DNA of 64,000 bases, from assembly GCF_039535785.1 (NCBI RefSeq), contig NZ_BAAAXV010000009.1:558001-622000 (forward strand), in the 5' to 3' direction. The notes under the pieces were generated by a model that was not told the origin of the DNA, searched no databases, and worked only from the letters and a program-made list of their open reading frames with translations. The position numbers were made by a program, and so were the translations under genes. The DNA is from Nonomuraea helvata (GTDB lineage: Bacteria; Actinomycetota; Actinomycetes; Streptosporangiales; Streptosporangiaceae). Of the stretch, positions 8,234 to 15,707 are shown one piece after another (position 1 is the stretch's first letter; each line of letters opens with the position of its first letter).

Positions 8234-9259
8234 GTGAGCGTTTTCAGCTTGGCCGAGCGCGAGCGGGAGGCAGCCCTGGCGAGCGAGCTGGCGGCGCTCA
8301 CCGAGCGGCACAGGCAGGCGTGCCCGCCCTACCGGAGGATCCTCGACGCCATCGCCGCGCGGCCCCCGTACGAGCGGCTGGTCGAGCTGCCCTGGCTGCC
8401 CGTGCGGCTGTTCAAGACGCACGAGCTGCGCAGCGTGCGGGAGGACCAGGTGTTCAGGGTGCTGACCTCCAGCGGGACCACCGGGCAGCAGCCCAGCCGG
8501 GTCTATCTCGATCGCGAGGCGGCCGCGGCGCAGACGCGGATGCTGGCGGCGACGCTCAGGGAGGTGCTCGGCGAGCGCCGGCTGCCGATGCTGATCGTGG
8601 ACAGCCGCTCCGTCGTACGCGACCCCACGCTGAGCGCCCGGGGCGCCGGCGTGCTCGGGATGATGAACTTCGGCAGGGACCACACGTTCGTGCTGGATGA
8701 CCAGGGCGGGGTGGACGCGGAGGCGGTCGAGGCGTTCCTGGCGCGTCACGGGAGCGAGCGGTTCCTGGTCTTCGGGTTCACGTTCATGGTCTGGCTCCAC
8801 CTACGCGGCCTCGGGGCGGACCTGTCGCAGGGGGTGCTGATCCACTCCGGGGGGTGGAAGCGGCTGGCCGAGCAGGCGGTGGACAACGCCGAGTTCCGGA
8901 GGCGGCTGGCGGCCGAGTGCGGGCTGAGCCGGATCCACAACTTCTACGGGATGGTCGAGCAGATCGGCACCGTCTTCCTGGAAGGCCCCGAAGGCGATGG
9001 GCTGTACTGCCCCGATTTCGCCGATGTCGTGATCCGTGATCCGGAGAGCTGGCAGGAGGCGGCCGTCGGCGAGCCGGGGCTGATCGAGGTCGTCAGCACG
9101 CTGCCCACGTCCTACCCCGGCCACGTGCTGCTGACCGAGGACCTGGGCGTGGTGCGCGGCGTCGATGACGGGCACTGGCCGGGAAAGCGGTTCGAGGTCC
9201 TGGGCAGGCTGCCCAGGGCGGAGGCACGCGGCTGCAGCGACACCATGGGGCAGGGCTGA
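8234..9259 (+). CDS. LuxE-family acyl-protein synthetase
   Basis: A 341-residue protein of the LuxE/PaaK-like acyl-protein synthetase family. In bacterial luminescence LuxE activates a fatty acid and passes the acyl group to LuxC. Visible signs are LPVRLFKTHELRSV near the N-terminus, the nucleotide-binding LTSSGTTGQQPSRV, HSGGWKRL and IHNFYGMVEQIGTVFLE. The GTG at 8234 is preceded by GGAGGGGGG and chosen over an upstream in-frame start that would run into the ligase gene. Its stop overlaps the LuxC start (TGATG). LuxD and luciferase genes are absent from the window, so luminescence is not implied. Confidence 0.85.
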   Translation: MSVFSLAEREREAALASELAALTERHRQACPPYRRILDAIAARPPYERLVELPWLPVRLFKTHELRSVREDQVFRVLTSSGTTGQQPSRVYLDREAAAAQTRMLAATLREVLGERRLPMLIVDSRSVVRDPTLSARGAGVLGMMNFGRDHTFVLDDQGGVDAEAVEAFLARHGSERFLVFGFTFMVWLHLRGLGADLSQGVLIHSGGWKRLAEQAVDNAEFRRRLAAECGLSRIHNFYGMVEQIGTVFLEGPEGDGLYCPDFADVVIRDPESWQEAAVGEPGLIEVVSTLPTSYPGHVLLTEDLGVVRGVDDGHWPGKRFEVLGRLPRAEARGCSDTMGQG

Positions 9260-10479
9260 TGCTGGACGACCCGAAGCTCGATGTCCGCTTCCCCGCCGGG
9301 GCCCACGTGCCGGTCGAGGAGCTGCTCGGGGAGCTGGGCGGCGGGCTCGACGTGGGTGACGAGCGGGTCCGCGAGTTCCTCTCCGCCTTCGGCAGACGGC
9401 TACTGCGGCCCGCGCTGGCGCGGCGCCACCCCGAGCTGGGCTCGCTCGGCTTCTTCCTGCGGCCCAGCGAGCTGGCCCGCACCCTGGAGGGGCTCGGCAC
9501 CGAGCACGTACGCGTGCCGCGCGGCCTGGTCTTCCACATCCCGCCCGCGAACGTCGACACCGTCTTCGTCTACTCCTGGGCCCTGTCAGCCCTGATGGGC
9601 AACCGCAACATCGTGCGCCTGTCGCCCCGCTCCGGCGCGGTCGCCGAGGTCATCCTGGACACCCTGCACGAGGCCCTGACCGACGCCGATCCGGTCATAG
9701 CGGCCACCCAGCGCATCGTCTCCTATGGCCGCAGCGACGGCATCACCGCCGCGCTCTCCGCCGCCTGCGACCTGCGGGTGGTGTGGGGCGGCGACGGCAC
9801 CGTACGTGAGATGCGGCGTCACCCGCTGGCCCCGCACGCCCGCGACCTGGTCTTCCCCGACCGTTCCTCGTTCGCCGTCGTGCGCGCGGCGGCCTGGTTG
9901 TGCGCGCCCAGGGCGGCGCGGGTCACCGTGGCCGAGGGGTTCGTGAACGACACCTACTGGTTCGACCAGGCCGCCTGCTCCTCGCCCAGGACCGTGTTCT
10001 GGGTGGGCGCGGAGGGCGACTGCGACGCGGCGCGGGCCGACTTCTGCGAGCACGTGGCGCGAGTGGTGACCGTACGCGGGTGGGGGGTCGATGCGGCGAT
10101 GGCCGTGGAGAAGCGCGTCTCCACCTACGGCCTGGCCGCCGACGGGCTGGCGGAGAGCATCGAGTTCCGGGGGAACGCGCTGGCCAACGTGACGCTGGCG
10201 GCGGCGGCCACGGCGCCGAGGCAGTGGCTGGGGGCGGGGACGTTCGCGCACGCGAGGCTCGGGTCGCTGGCGGAGCTGGTCATGCTGGTCGAACGGCGGG
10301 ACCAGACGATGACGCACTTCGGGTTCGCCAAGGACGAGCTGGAGAGGCTGGCCAGGGAGCTCGCCGGGCGCGGGGTCGATCGCATGGTGCCGGTCGGGAG
10401 CGCGTTGAGCTTCCACCGGGTGTGGGACGGGTTCGATCTCCCTGCCGAGTTCACGCGGCTGGTGACCGTCATCAAATGA
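9259..10479 (+). CDS. LuxC-family acyl-CoA/acyl-protein reductase
   Basis: A 406-residue NADPH-dependent acyl reductase of the LuxC family, which reduces an enzyme-bound thioester to an aldehyde. The protein has VFHIPPANVDTVFVYSW and GNRNIVRLSPRSG, common in LuxC, and a likely acyl-accepting Cys240 in FDQAACSSPRTVFW. It overlaps the LuxE gene by one base. With the upstream LuxE, ligase and ACP it would yield an aldehyde. I infer that this aldehyde, or the alcohol or amine derived from it, decorates the nearby glycan, because the cassette lies between glycan genes. Nothing in the sequence tells the chain length. Confidence 0.85.
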   Translation: MLDDPKLDVRFPAGAHVPVEELLGELGGGLDVGDERVREFLSAFGRRLLRPALARRHPELGSLGFFLRPSELARTLEGLGTEHVRVPRGLVFHIPPANVDTVFVYSWALSALMGNRNIVRLSPRSGAVAEVILDTLHEALTDADPVIAATQRIVSYGRSDGITAALSAACDLRVVWGGDGTVREMRRHPLAPHARDLVFPDRSSFAVVRAAAWLCAPRAARVTVAEGFVNDTYWFDQAACSSPRTVFWVGAEGDCDAARADFCEHVARVVTVRGWGVDAAMAVEKRVSTYGLAADGLAESIEFRGNALANVTLAAAATAPRQWLGAGTFAHARLGSLAELVMLVERRDQTMTHFGFAKDELERLARELAGRGVDRMVPVGSALSFHRVWDGFDLPAEFTRLVTVIK

Positions 10480-10496
10480 CGCTTGGCTCGCGAGAT

Positions 10497-10520
10497 GGGC
10501 GTATTCAGAACGAGACGCCC
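10497..10520 (+). terminator. Weak hairpin after the LuxC gene
   Basis: GGGCGT and ACGCCC form a 6-bp stem with a 12-base loop, 18 bases after the LuxC stop. No U-run follows. It may end the acyl operon before the separate deacetylase gene. Confidence 0.3.
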
Positions 10521-10562
10521 TGGCATGCGCGGTCTGGGGATATTGGCCCTAGGCTGTGATCC

Positions 10563-11234
10563 GTGGTGTTTCATGCCCTGCTCGCGGTGACGCTGGCCAT
10601 GACCTCGCTGCCCGCCCAGGCGACAACGGTCGACTGCGCCCGGGTCAAGTGCCTGGCCCTGACCTTCGACGACGGCCCAGGCCCGAACACGCCCGCCCTG
10701 CTCAAGACGCTCAAGCAGGCAGGGGCCAAGGCCACGTTCTTCCTGGTCGGCAAGCAGGTGGAGAAGCGGCCGCAGGTGGCCAGGCAGGAGCTCGCGGAGG
10801 GGCACGCGATCGGCAACCACACCTACTCCCACGCCTCGCTGCCGTCCCTGTCGGACGAGCAGATCCTCGACGAGATCAAGACCACCCAGAGCGCGATCCA
10901 GCAGGCCACGGGGGTGCGGCCGACGATGTTCCGGCCGCCCTACGGGGAGACCGACGACCGCGTGCTCGGGCTGGCCGACGAGCTGGACCTGGCGCAGGTG
11001 CTCTGGACGGGCACGACGCTCGACTGGAAGCTGCGTGACACCAAGAAGATCAAGGCCGCCGTGCTCAGGCTGGCCAAGCGCGACGGCATGATCCTCATGC
11101 ACGACGTGGTCCCCGCGACCGTGAAGGTCATGCCCGAGATCCTCAAGGAGCTCAAGAAACGCGGCTACCACCTCGTCACGGTCCCGACGCTGCTACGCGG
11201 TAAGGGGCCGAAGCCGGGAGTCAGCTACCCCTGA
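10563..11234 (+). CDS. Secreted polysaccharide deacetylase (NodB domain)
   Basis: A 223-residue protein with a short hydrophobic N-terminus ending near LPAQA, which suggests a signal peptide, followed by one carbohydrate-esterase-4 domain. CLALTFDDGPGPNTP carries the catalytic Asp pair, GNHTYSHASL the metal-binding His pair, RPPYGETDDRV motif 3, and MILMHDV the final His motif. It probably removes N-acetyl groups from peptidoglycan or an exopolysaccharide outside the membrane. Two consecutive GTG codons (10563, 10566) could start translation. The next gene begins nine bases after its stop, so the two may be co-transcribed. Confidence 0.88.
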   Translation: MVFHALLAVTLAMTSLPAQATTVDCARVKCLALTFDDGPGPNTPALLKTLKQAGAKATFFLVGKQVEKRPQVARQELAEGHAIGNHTYSHASLPSLSDEQILDEIKTTQSAIQQATGVRPTMFRPPYGETDDRVLGLADELDLAQVLWTGTTLDWKLRDTKKIKAAVLRLAKRDGMILMHDVVPATVKVMPEILKELKKRGYHLVTVPTLLRGKGPKPGVSYP

Positions 11235-11242
11235 TCAGGATC

Positions 11243-12781
11243 ATGGGCAAGCGGAGGCGATGGGTCGCACTCGCGACTTTCGTGGTCATCCAGGCCGTCC
11301 TCGGCTGCTGGTGGGCCGCATTCTACCCGGGCCTGTTCAGCCGCGACTCGGTCCTGTACCTCAGCCACACCGTCGTCGGGCCCTGGGTGAGCGACCACTC
11401 GGTGCTCTACGACGCGCTGGTGTGGCTGAGCTTCACCAAGACCGGTGACCTGGGCGCGGTCACGTTCGCGCAGACCACCGCGATGGCGGCGGCGCTGACG
11501 TATCTGGCGCAGTCCCTGAAGGCGCTCGGCGCGCCCCGCCTGCCGACCACTCTCGTCGCGATGCTGATGCCGCTGGCGCCGCCCGTGGGCGCGTTCTCGG
11601 TGACGTTGTGGAAGGACGTGCCGTTCACGATCTGCGCGATCGCCATCGCGGGCGTGTGCGCGCGGATCGCGGCCAGGCGCGCTGTCACCGTGCCCGCGCT
11701 GGCCGGGCTCGGGGTGCTCTTCACGCTGCTCGGCCTGTTCCGGGCGAACGGCTTCCTCGTCGTGGGCGTCGCCGTCCTGGCGCTGCTGGTGATCGTCAGG
11801 ACCATGCGCGTGCGGCTGCTCCTGGCCGGCACCTTCGCCGCCGCCCTCCCGCTCGTGCTCACGAACCTGGTGTTCCCGAACTTCGGCATCGCGGCCCCGT
11901 CCAAGACGTACGTGTACCACACGGCGTTCGGCGACATCGCGGTGGCGTACCGGGACCATCCCGAGCTGTTCAGCGAACAGGACAAGACGCTGATGGCGTC
12001 GGTGGCGCCCCTGACGCGGTGGCAGGAGGGCGGGACCTGCTACACGGTCAACCCGCTGATCTGGCGGCGGGACTTCAGCTGGCAGCAGGCCGACGCGCAT
12101 GCCTCCCAGCTGCTCGACCTGTGGAAGCGGCTGCTGCTCTCCGAGCCGCGCATGATCCTGGACACCCGCCTGTGCCGGGGGGCGATCGCCTGGAGGCCCG
12201 TGCAGGACGATCTCACGATCGGGGGGATGACCTACCGGTTCTCGCGACGGCCCAACGCCGACACCTACGTGGGGCCGAACAAGGTGCCCGACTTCCCCGG
12301 GCGCTGGGTCTACTCGCTGCGGCCGCTGTCATGGGAGCTGAACCGGGTGGCCGACCCGTGGCTGGCCGACGCGCTGGCGCCGCAGTACGACTGGGCGCTG
12401 TGGCGGGGGGCGCTGTGGGCGTACCTCTCGTATCTGGCCGTGGGGTTGGCGGCCTGGGCCCTGCGGAACCGGTACGTGCTGGGCGTGGCCGCCGTGGTGG
12501 CCGGGCAGCAGCTGGCCATCCTGGCCAACATCTCGGCGCAGGACTTCCGGTACATGGCCTCGCCGATCCTCATCGGGGTGCTGCTGGTGCCGCTGCTGCT
12601 GGGGAGCGTGGGGCGGCTGGTGGTGGCGTCGGTACGGCGGGGCGGGCGCGCGCTGCGTCCCGTACCGGCGGAATCTGAGACGGTCACGTCCTCACCGGGC
12701 GAGCCCGCGCCGAGCGAACGTTCGCCGAGTGAGCCCCCCGCGCAAGACGAGCCGGACGTACCTGGACACGGACCCGGCTAG
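11243..12781 (+). CDS. Polytopic membrane protein, GT-C-like (DUF6020-like)
   Basis: A 512-residue integral membrane protein. After a basic start, hydrophobic segments occur at about 8-27, 75-110, 115-135 and on through 450, with a soluble loop around residues 235-370. The motif WKDVPF in the first third and the acidic FSRDSVLY loop resemble lipid-linked GT-C-type transferases and the DUF6020 family; this is recognition by pattern only. The last 45 residues are Pro/Ser/Glu-rich and cytoplasmic. It may transfer or flip a glycan unit, fitting its place after a deacetylase. A decayed partial copy of its 3' end lies about 2 kb downstream. Confidence 0.6.
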   Translation: MGKRRRWVALATFVVIQAVLGCWWAAFYPGLFSRDSVLYLSHTVVGPWVSDHSVLYDALVWLSFTKTGDLGAVTFAQTTAMAAALTYLAQSLKALGAPRLPTTLVAMLMPLAPPVGAFSVTLWKDVPFTICAIAIAGVCARIAARRAVTVPALAGLGVLFTLLGLFRANGFLVVGVAVLALLVIVRTMRVRLLLAGTFAAALPLVLTNLVFPNFGIAAPSKTYVYHTAFGDIAVAYRDHPELFSEQDKTLMASVAPLTRWQEGGTCYTVNPLIWRRDFSWQQADAHASQLLDLWKRLLLSEPRMILDTRLCRGAIAWRPVQDDLTIGGMTYRFSRRPNADTYVGPNKVPDFPGRWVYSLRPLSWELNRVADPWLADALAPQYDWALWRGALWAYLSYLAVGLAAWALRNRYVLGVAAVVAGQQLAILANISAQDFRYMASPILIGVLLVPLLLGSVGRLVVASVRRGGRALRPVPAESETVTSSPGEPAPSERSPSEPPAQDEPDVPGHGPG

Positions 12782-13304
12782 ACGCCGACGGCGACGCCAG
12801 GACGTCGTGGCCACTGGCAGTTGCCGCCTGTGACAGGACAAATGTCCAGGGAGTACTCGCGGTCGGTGAGGATTCGGGAGCGGCGTTGAGCCCCGTCCAT
12901 TCCCAATGACCTGGAAGAACCGCCGCCAGAGTAGCCAGTGGATGGGTGCCGGCTCGTCCTCGAAGTGAGGGAACCACCGTCACGCCCGTGACGTGCCTAC
13001 GCGCACCGACATCGAGGCACGATGCATGGACATTGGCGAAACCCAGCAGAAGAAGGAGTAACCGCTGATAAGAGGGGTTGCGGAGCCGCTGGGCTCCGTC
13101 GGGCATTGGATCCTTGTAGCGGTACATGTCCCGGTCCGCCTGCGTGCCCACGACAGCGTAGGTCAAAGGAACGACTCGCCGTGCGACAGGCACACTCCCC
13201 TTGTGGGCATCCGCGTAGCAGCGGTAGCACTTCGTGTACTGCGAGGGGACAGGAGCCGTACAGATGTCACATGTGACATTCGGTATCCGGGTGGGATTCG
13301 TCAT
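12778..13304 (-). pseudogene. ComF-like phosphoribosyltransferase, 3'-truncated and frameshifted
   Basis: Translation from the ATG at 13304 gives a Cys4 zinc-ribbon-like start (VTCDICTAPVPSQYTKCYRC), then VPLTYAVVGTQADRDMYRYKD and VTVVPSLRGRAGTHPL. This is the pattern of the actinobacterial phosphoribosyltransferase family found beside DprA-like genes. After ESSPT the frame appears broken: the expected DREYSLDI continues in the +1 frame and stops at 12778. The family's PRPP-binding DDTW-type motif is missing in every frame. The remaining open frame runs on antisense over the end of the membrane-protein gene. It lies 62 bases downstream of the DprA-like gene and was probably co-transcribed with it. 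Confidence 0.6.
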
Positions 13305-13365
13305 GATCGCGCCAAGCCGATCTCGAATCATCCCCCGAAGCACAGGCGATGCCTCCGCCATTGAG

Positions 13366-14271
13366 TCAGCCGATCCTCGTGAGCAAACTCTCCAACTGCT
13401 TGGGACGGTCCAGCAGGGCATCGACGATGACCATCGCCTCGCGAGCGCTTCGAGCCACATGGACATCGGGCTTGCCCGCCGTAACCCGGCCCCACTGGGT
13501 GCGGTCAATCACGGACTGCATCAAGATCACCGGTCGACCGTGTTCCACGGCCTTGCGCGCCTGGATGCGGGTCCCGCTCCGCTCGCTGGCCTCGACAATG
13601 ATCGTCGCCAAACTGTAGCCCGACATCGTGCCGTTCCGCAGTGGGAACGTCGTCTTGTCCGGCCCTCTGTCCGGCCAGAACTGAGAGAACACGGCACCTT
13701 GCTCGGCAACCTCTCGATGGAGGTCACGATTCTCTGGGGGGAAATGTTTACAGATCCCGGTGCCGATGACGGCCACCGTCCGACCGCCGGCTGTGAGCGC
13801 GGCCCGGTGAGCCGCAGTATCGACACCGGCGGCCAGACCCGAGACAACTGAGAGACCGCGCTCCACCAACCGCGTGGCCAGCTCAGCCGCCGTAGATCGA
13901 CCTTCCGATGAGACCACCCGTGAACCGACCACCGCGACCCCATTGTCCTCGTCAAGGACCGTCCCACGGGCGAACAGCAGCGGAGGTCGATCGAACACGT
14001 CCCGCAGCCGGTGCGGATAGCGATCGTCTCTCAAGGCGATGACTTGGATGCCACTCTGCTCCCAGGAGGCGATCTCCTCTGCGGCCTGGGCTATCGCTTC
14101 GTCAACTGGATCCGAGAACAGATCGACGGGTGCCAGGCGTTCGCGCAAGAGTGCCACAGCTGAGGCCTCTTCGGCGAGTTGCTGAACAAGCTCACGCTCG
14201 CCCTTCTCCGTAGCGGTACGACGAAGTAGCGCCACCATTGCAGCGCGTTCCCTGTCGTCCCACCGGCTCAC
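13366..14271 (-). CDS. DprA/Smf-like Rossmann (SLOG) protein
   Basis: About 301 residues. The C-terminal two-thirds is a DprA/Smf domain: GVAVVGSRVVSSEGR, VVSGLAAGVDTAAHRAAL, GGRTVAVIGTGI, then TFPLRNGTMSGYSLATIIVE and ASERSGTRIQARKAVEHGR. DprA binds single-stranded DNA and loads RecA in transformation. This copy is paired with a ComF-like phosphoribosyltransferase rather than in the usual chromosomal dprA context. SLOG-fold proteins are also known from nucleotide-based conflict systems, so either role is possible. The GTG at 14271 (VSRWDDRERAAM) fits the family N-terminus; an ATG at 14331 adds 20 residues. The gene is less GC-rich than its neighbours, suggesting transfer. Confidence 0.75.
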   Translation of the reverse strand: MSRWDDRERAAMVALLRRTATEKGERELVQQLAEEASAVALLRERLAPVDLFSDPVDEAIAQAAEEIASWEQSGIQVIALRDDRYPHRLRDVFDRPPLLFARGTVLDEDNGVAVVGSRVVSSEGRSTAAELATRLVERGLSVVSGLAAGVDTAAHRAALTAGGRTVAVIGTGICKHFPPENRDLHREVAEQGAVFSQFWPDRGPDKTTFPLRNGTMSGYSLATIIVEASERSGTRIQARKAVEHGRPVILMQSVIDRTQWGRVTAGKPDVHVARSAREAMVIVDALLDRPKQLESLLTRIG

Positions 14272-14494
14272 AGCACAAGAGTAGTGGCCCGACCATCCCT
14301 CCGTCACCCTAGACATCGAACACATGTCCAAAACGCACCAACAGCATCGCGGGCGCTGGTGACCATCGGGACGGCCTGCCCGACGGACACAGCGCCACGA
14401 CCACCAGCGCGGGGATGAACCGCCACCAGCGACTCCTCCAAGCTCGAGGCTCGGGCAGCCAGGAGCGACGCCACGCAGCGCGGCCCTGGCATCG

Positions 14495-14660
14495 CTACTG
14501 GCCGCGGGGCTGGCGGCCTGTGCCCTGCGGCTCGGCGCAGGACTTCCGGTACAAGGCCTCGCCCATCTTCATCGGGGCGCTGCTGGGGCTGATCATTAAC
14601 CGAGAGAACCCTCCACCGGCGAGCCCTCGCCGACCGAACCCCAGCAACGTGGCTCCCGGT
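14495..14660 (+). pseudogene. Decayed partial copy of the upstream membrane-protein gene 3' end
   Basis: Bases from about 14497 match 12437 onward of the membrane-protein gene: CTGGCCGCGGGGCTGGCGGC against CTGGCCGTGGGGTTGGCGGC. After CTGCGG the copy jumps 65 bases ahead to CTCGGCGCAGGACTTCCGG, as in the intact gene. The 65-base deletion breaks the frame. After it, SAQDFRYKASPIFIGALLG mirrors SAQDFRYMASPILIGVLLV. A weak tail match (CACCGGCGAGCC) extends to the Pro/Ser-rich end. No start codon or 5' part is present. This is a remnant of a paralogue or partial duplication. Confidence 0.75.
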
Positions 14661-14778
14661 TTGGGCATCGGACCTTGCTCATCTGCTGTCTTATCGGGAG
14701 CCTCCTCTCATCCGCCACCGCTCTCCGCCGAACCATCGTGACCAGGGCAATCAGGATGCTAAGAGTTCAGCGATGCAG

Positions 14779-14967
14779 CTATTGGAACGCTGCCTCTGCC
14801 TTCGTGTAGGCCTCCTGGGCGATCTGAGGCAGCAGCTTGGCAGGGTCGTCATGAGGGCGCGGTTCCCCCGGCTGATCTTGGTGGGTCGATGAGCGTGAAC
14901 GGCGCGGGACACCAGGACGCCGAGCTTTGTTGCGGGCCTCCACGATGCCCAGCGACTCTATCGTCAT
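14779..14967 (-). pseudogene. Frameshifted Phd/YefM-type antitoxin remnant
   Basis: The ATG at 14967 begins MTIESLGIVEARNK, the typical start of Phd-family antitoxins, and the open frame then becomes basic nonsense. Removing one A from the run AACAAAGCTC restores NKLGVLVSRAVHAHRPTKIS, the expected continuation of the DNA-binding domain. The end, DDPAKLLPQIAQEAYTKAEAAF, is back in the first frame, so at least two frame changes exist. No toxin gene lies beside it. It is probably a dead antitoxin, less likely a short functional variant. Confidence 0.6.
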
Positions 14968-14997
14968 GTCTTGACGATACGCAGAGCATGTACATCC

Positions 14998-15477
14998 TCA
15001 CGCAGCGAACGCGAGAGCGTCCAGGGGGCAGGCCTCGGCGTGGGTGAACGTCGGCAGTTCGAACCAGATGGCCTTGCCGCGAGGCGTGCGGACACCGCCC
15101 CAGCAGCAGGAGAGCGCGTCGACCAGGAACAGCCCGCGCCCGCTCTCCGCGGCCGGGCCGGCGGTGCGCATGTGCGGGAGCTCGGGATTCTCGTCCTCGA
15201 CCTCGCACCGCAGCAGGCCGTCCTCGGCGAAGAGGCTGAGGCGGACCTGTCCGTACGCGTGCTCCAGTGCGTTGGTCACCAACTCGCTGACGAGCAGCTC
15301 CGCGACCTCCGTCTGGGCCTTGAAGCCCCAGTCGGCGAGCTTGTCACGGGTGAGCCGGCGCGCACTGCGCACCGAGCCGAAGTCGTCAGCGGGCAGCCAC
15401 CACGAGGCCGTCCGGCCCGCCACCGGGCGACGGCCGGTCGCCGCTGTCCAGATCCTGCTCCACGAAACCATATTCAT
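14998..15477 (-). CDS. HATPase-domain anti-sigma/regulatory kinase (RsbW-like)
   Basis: A 159-residue single-domain protein of the GHKL ATPase fold. The N box is ELLVSELVTNALEHA; the ATP-lid region has VEDENPELPHM and ESGRGLFLVDALS. Streptomyces-like genomes hold dozens of such proteins, which act as anti-sigma factors or partners of anti-anti-sigma factors; the partner is not visible here. The ATG at 15477 follows CAGGGCA, and a second ATG six bases on is possible. No adjacent STAS or sigma gene was found. Confidence 0.85.
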   Translation of the reverse strand: MNMVSWSRIWTAATGRRPVAGRTASWWLPADDFGSVRSARRLTRDKLADWGFKAQTEVAELLVSELVTNALEHAYGQVRLSLFAEDGLLRCEVEDENPELPHMRTAGPAAESGRGLFLVDALSCCWGGVRTPRGKAIWFELPTFTHAEACPLDALAFAA

Positions 15478-15662
15478 TGCCCTGCACCCCGAGTGGCAGC
15501 TGAGGACGTGATGCTGCCTTTCGGTTTCCTGCTGTCCCCTCTTCAGGTGAGCGTGGATTGCTCACACCTTGAGAATGCCTCAGTGAGCCCCTGGATGAGA
15601 GGTGAAAAATCCCCGTATAGATACCTATTTCGGACTACGTAGGTACTGCCATCACACGCAGC

Positions 15663-15699
15663 GTCGCCGTACGGGGGGGCGGCACCCCCGTACGGCGAC
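15663..15699 (-). terminator. Strong hairpin after the CHRD gene
   Basis: A perfect 15-bp stem (GTCGCCGTACGGGGG) with a 7-base loop begins nine bases beyond the CHRD stop on the minus strand. There is no long U-run, as is common in high-GC actinobacteria. Confidence 0.75.
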
Positions 15700-15707
15700 T
15701 TGACGCG

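Noticed and set aside
5890..10479. A luminescence (lux) operon
   Set aside because: LuxA, LuxB and LuxD are absent and the neighbours are glycan genes; only LuxC and LuxE relatives are present.
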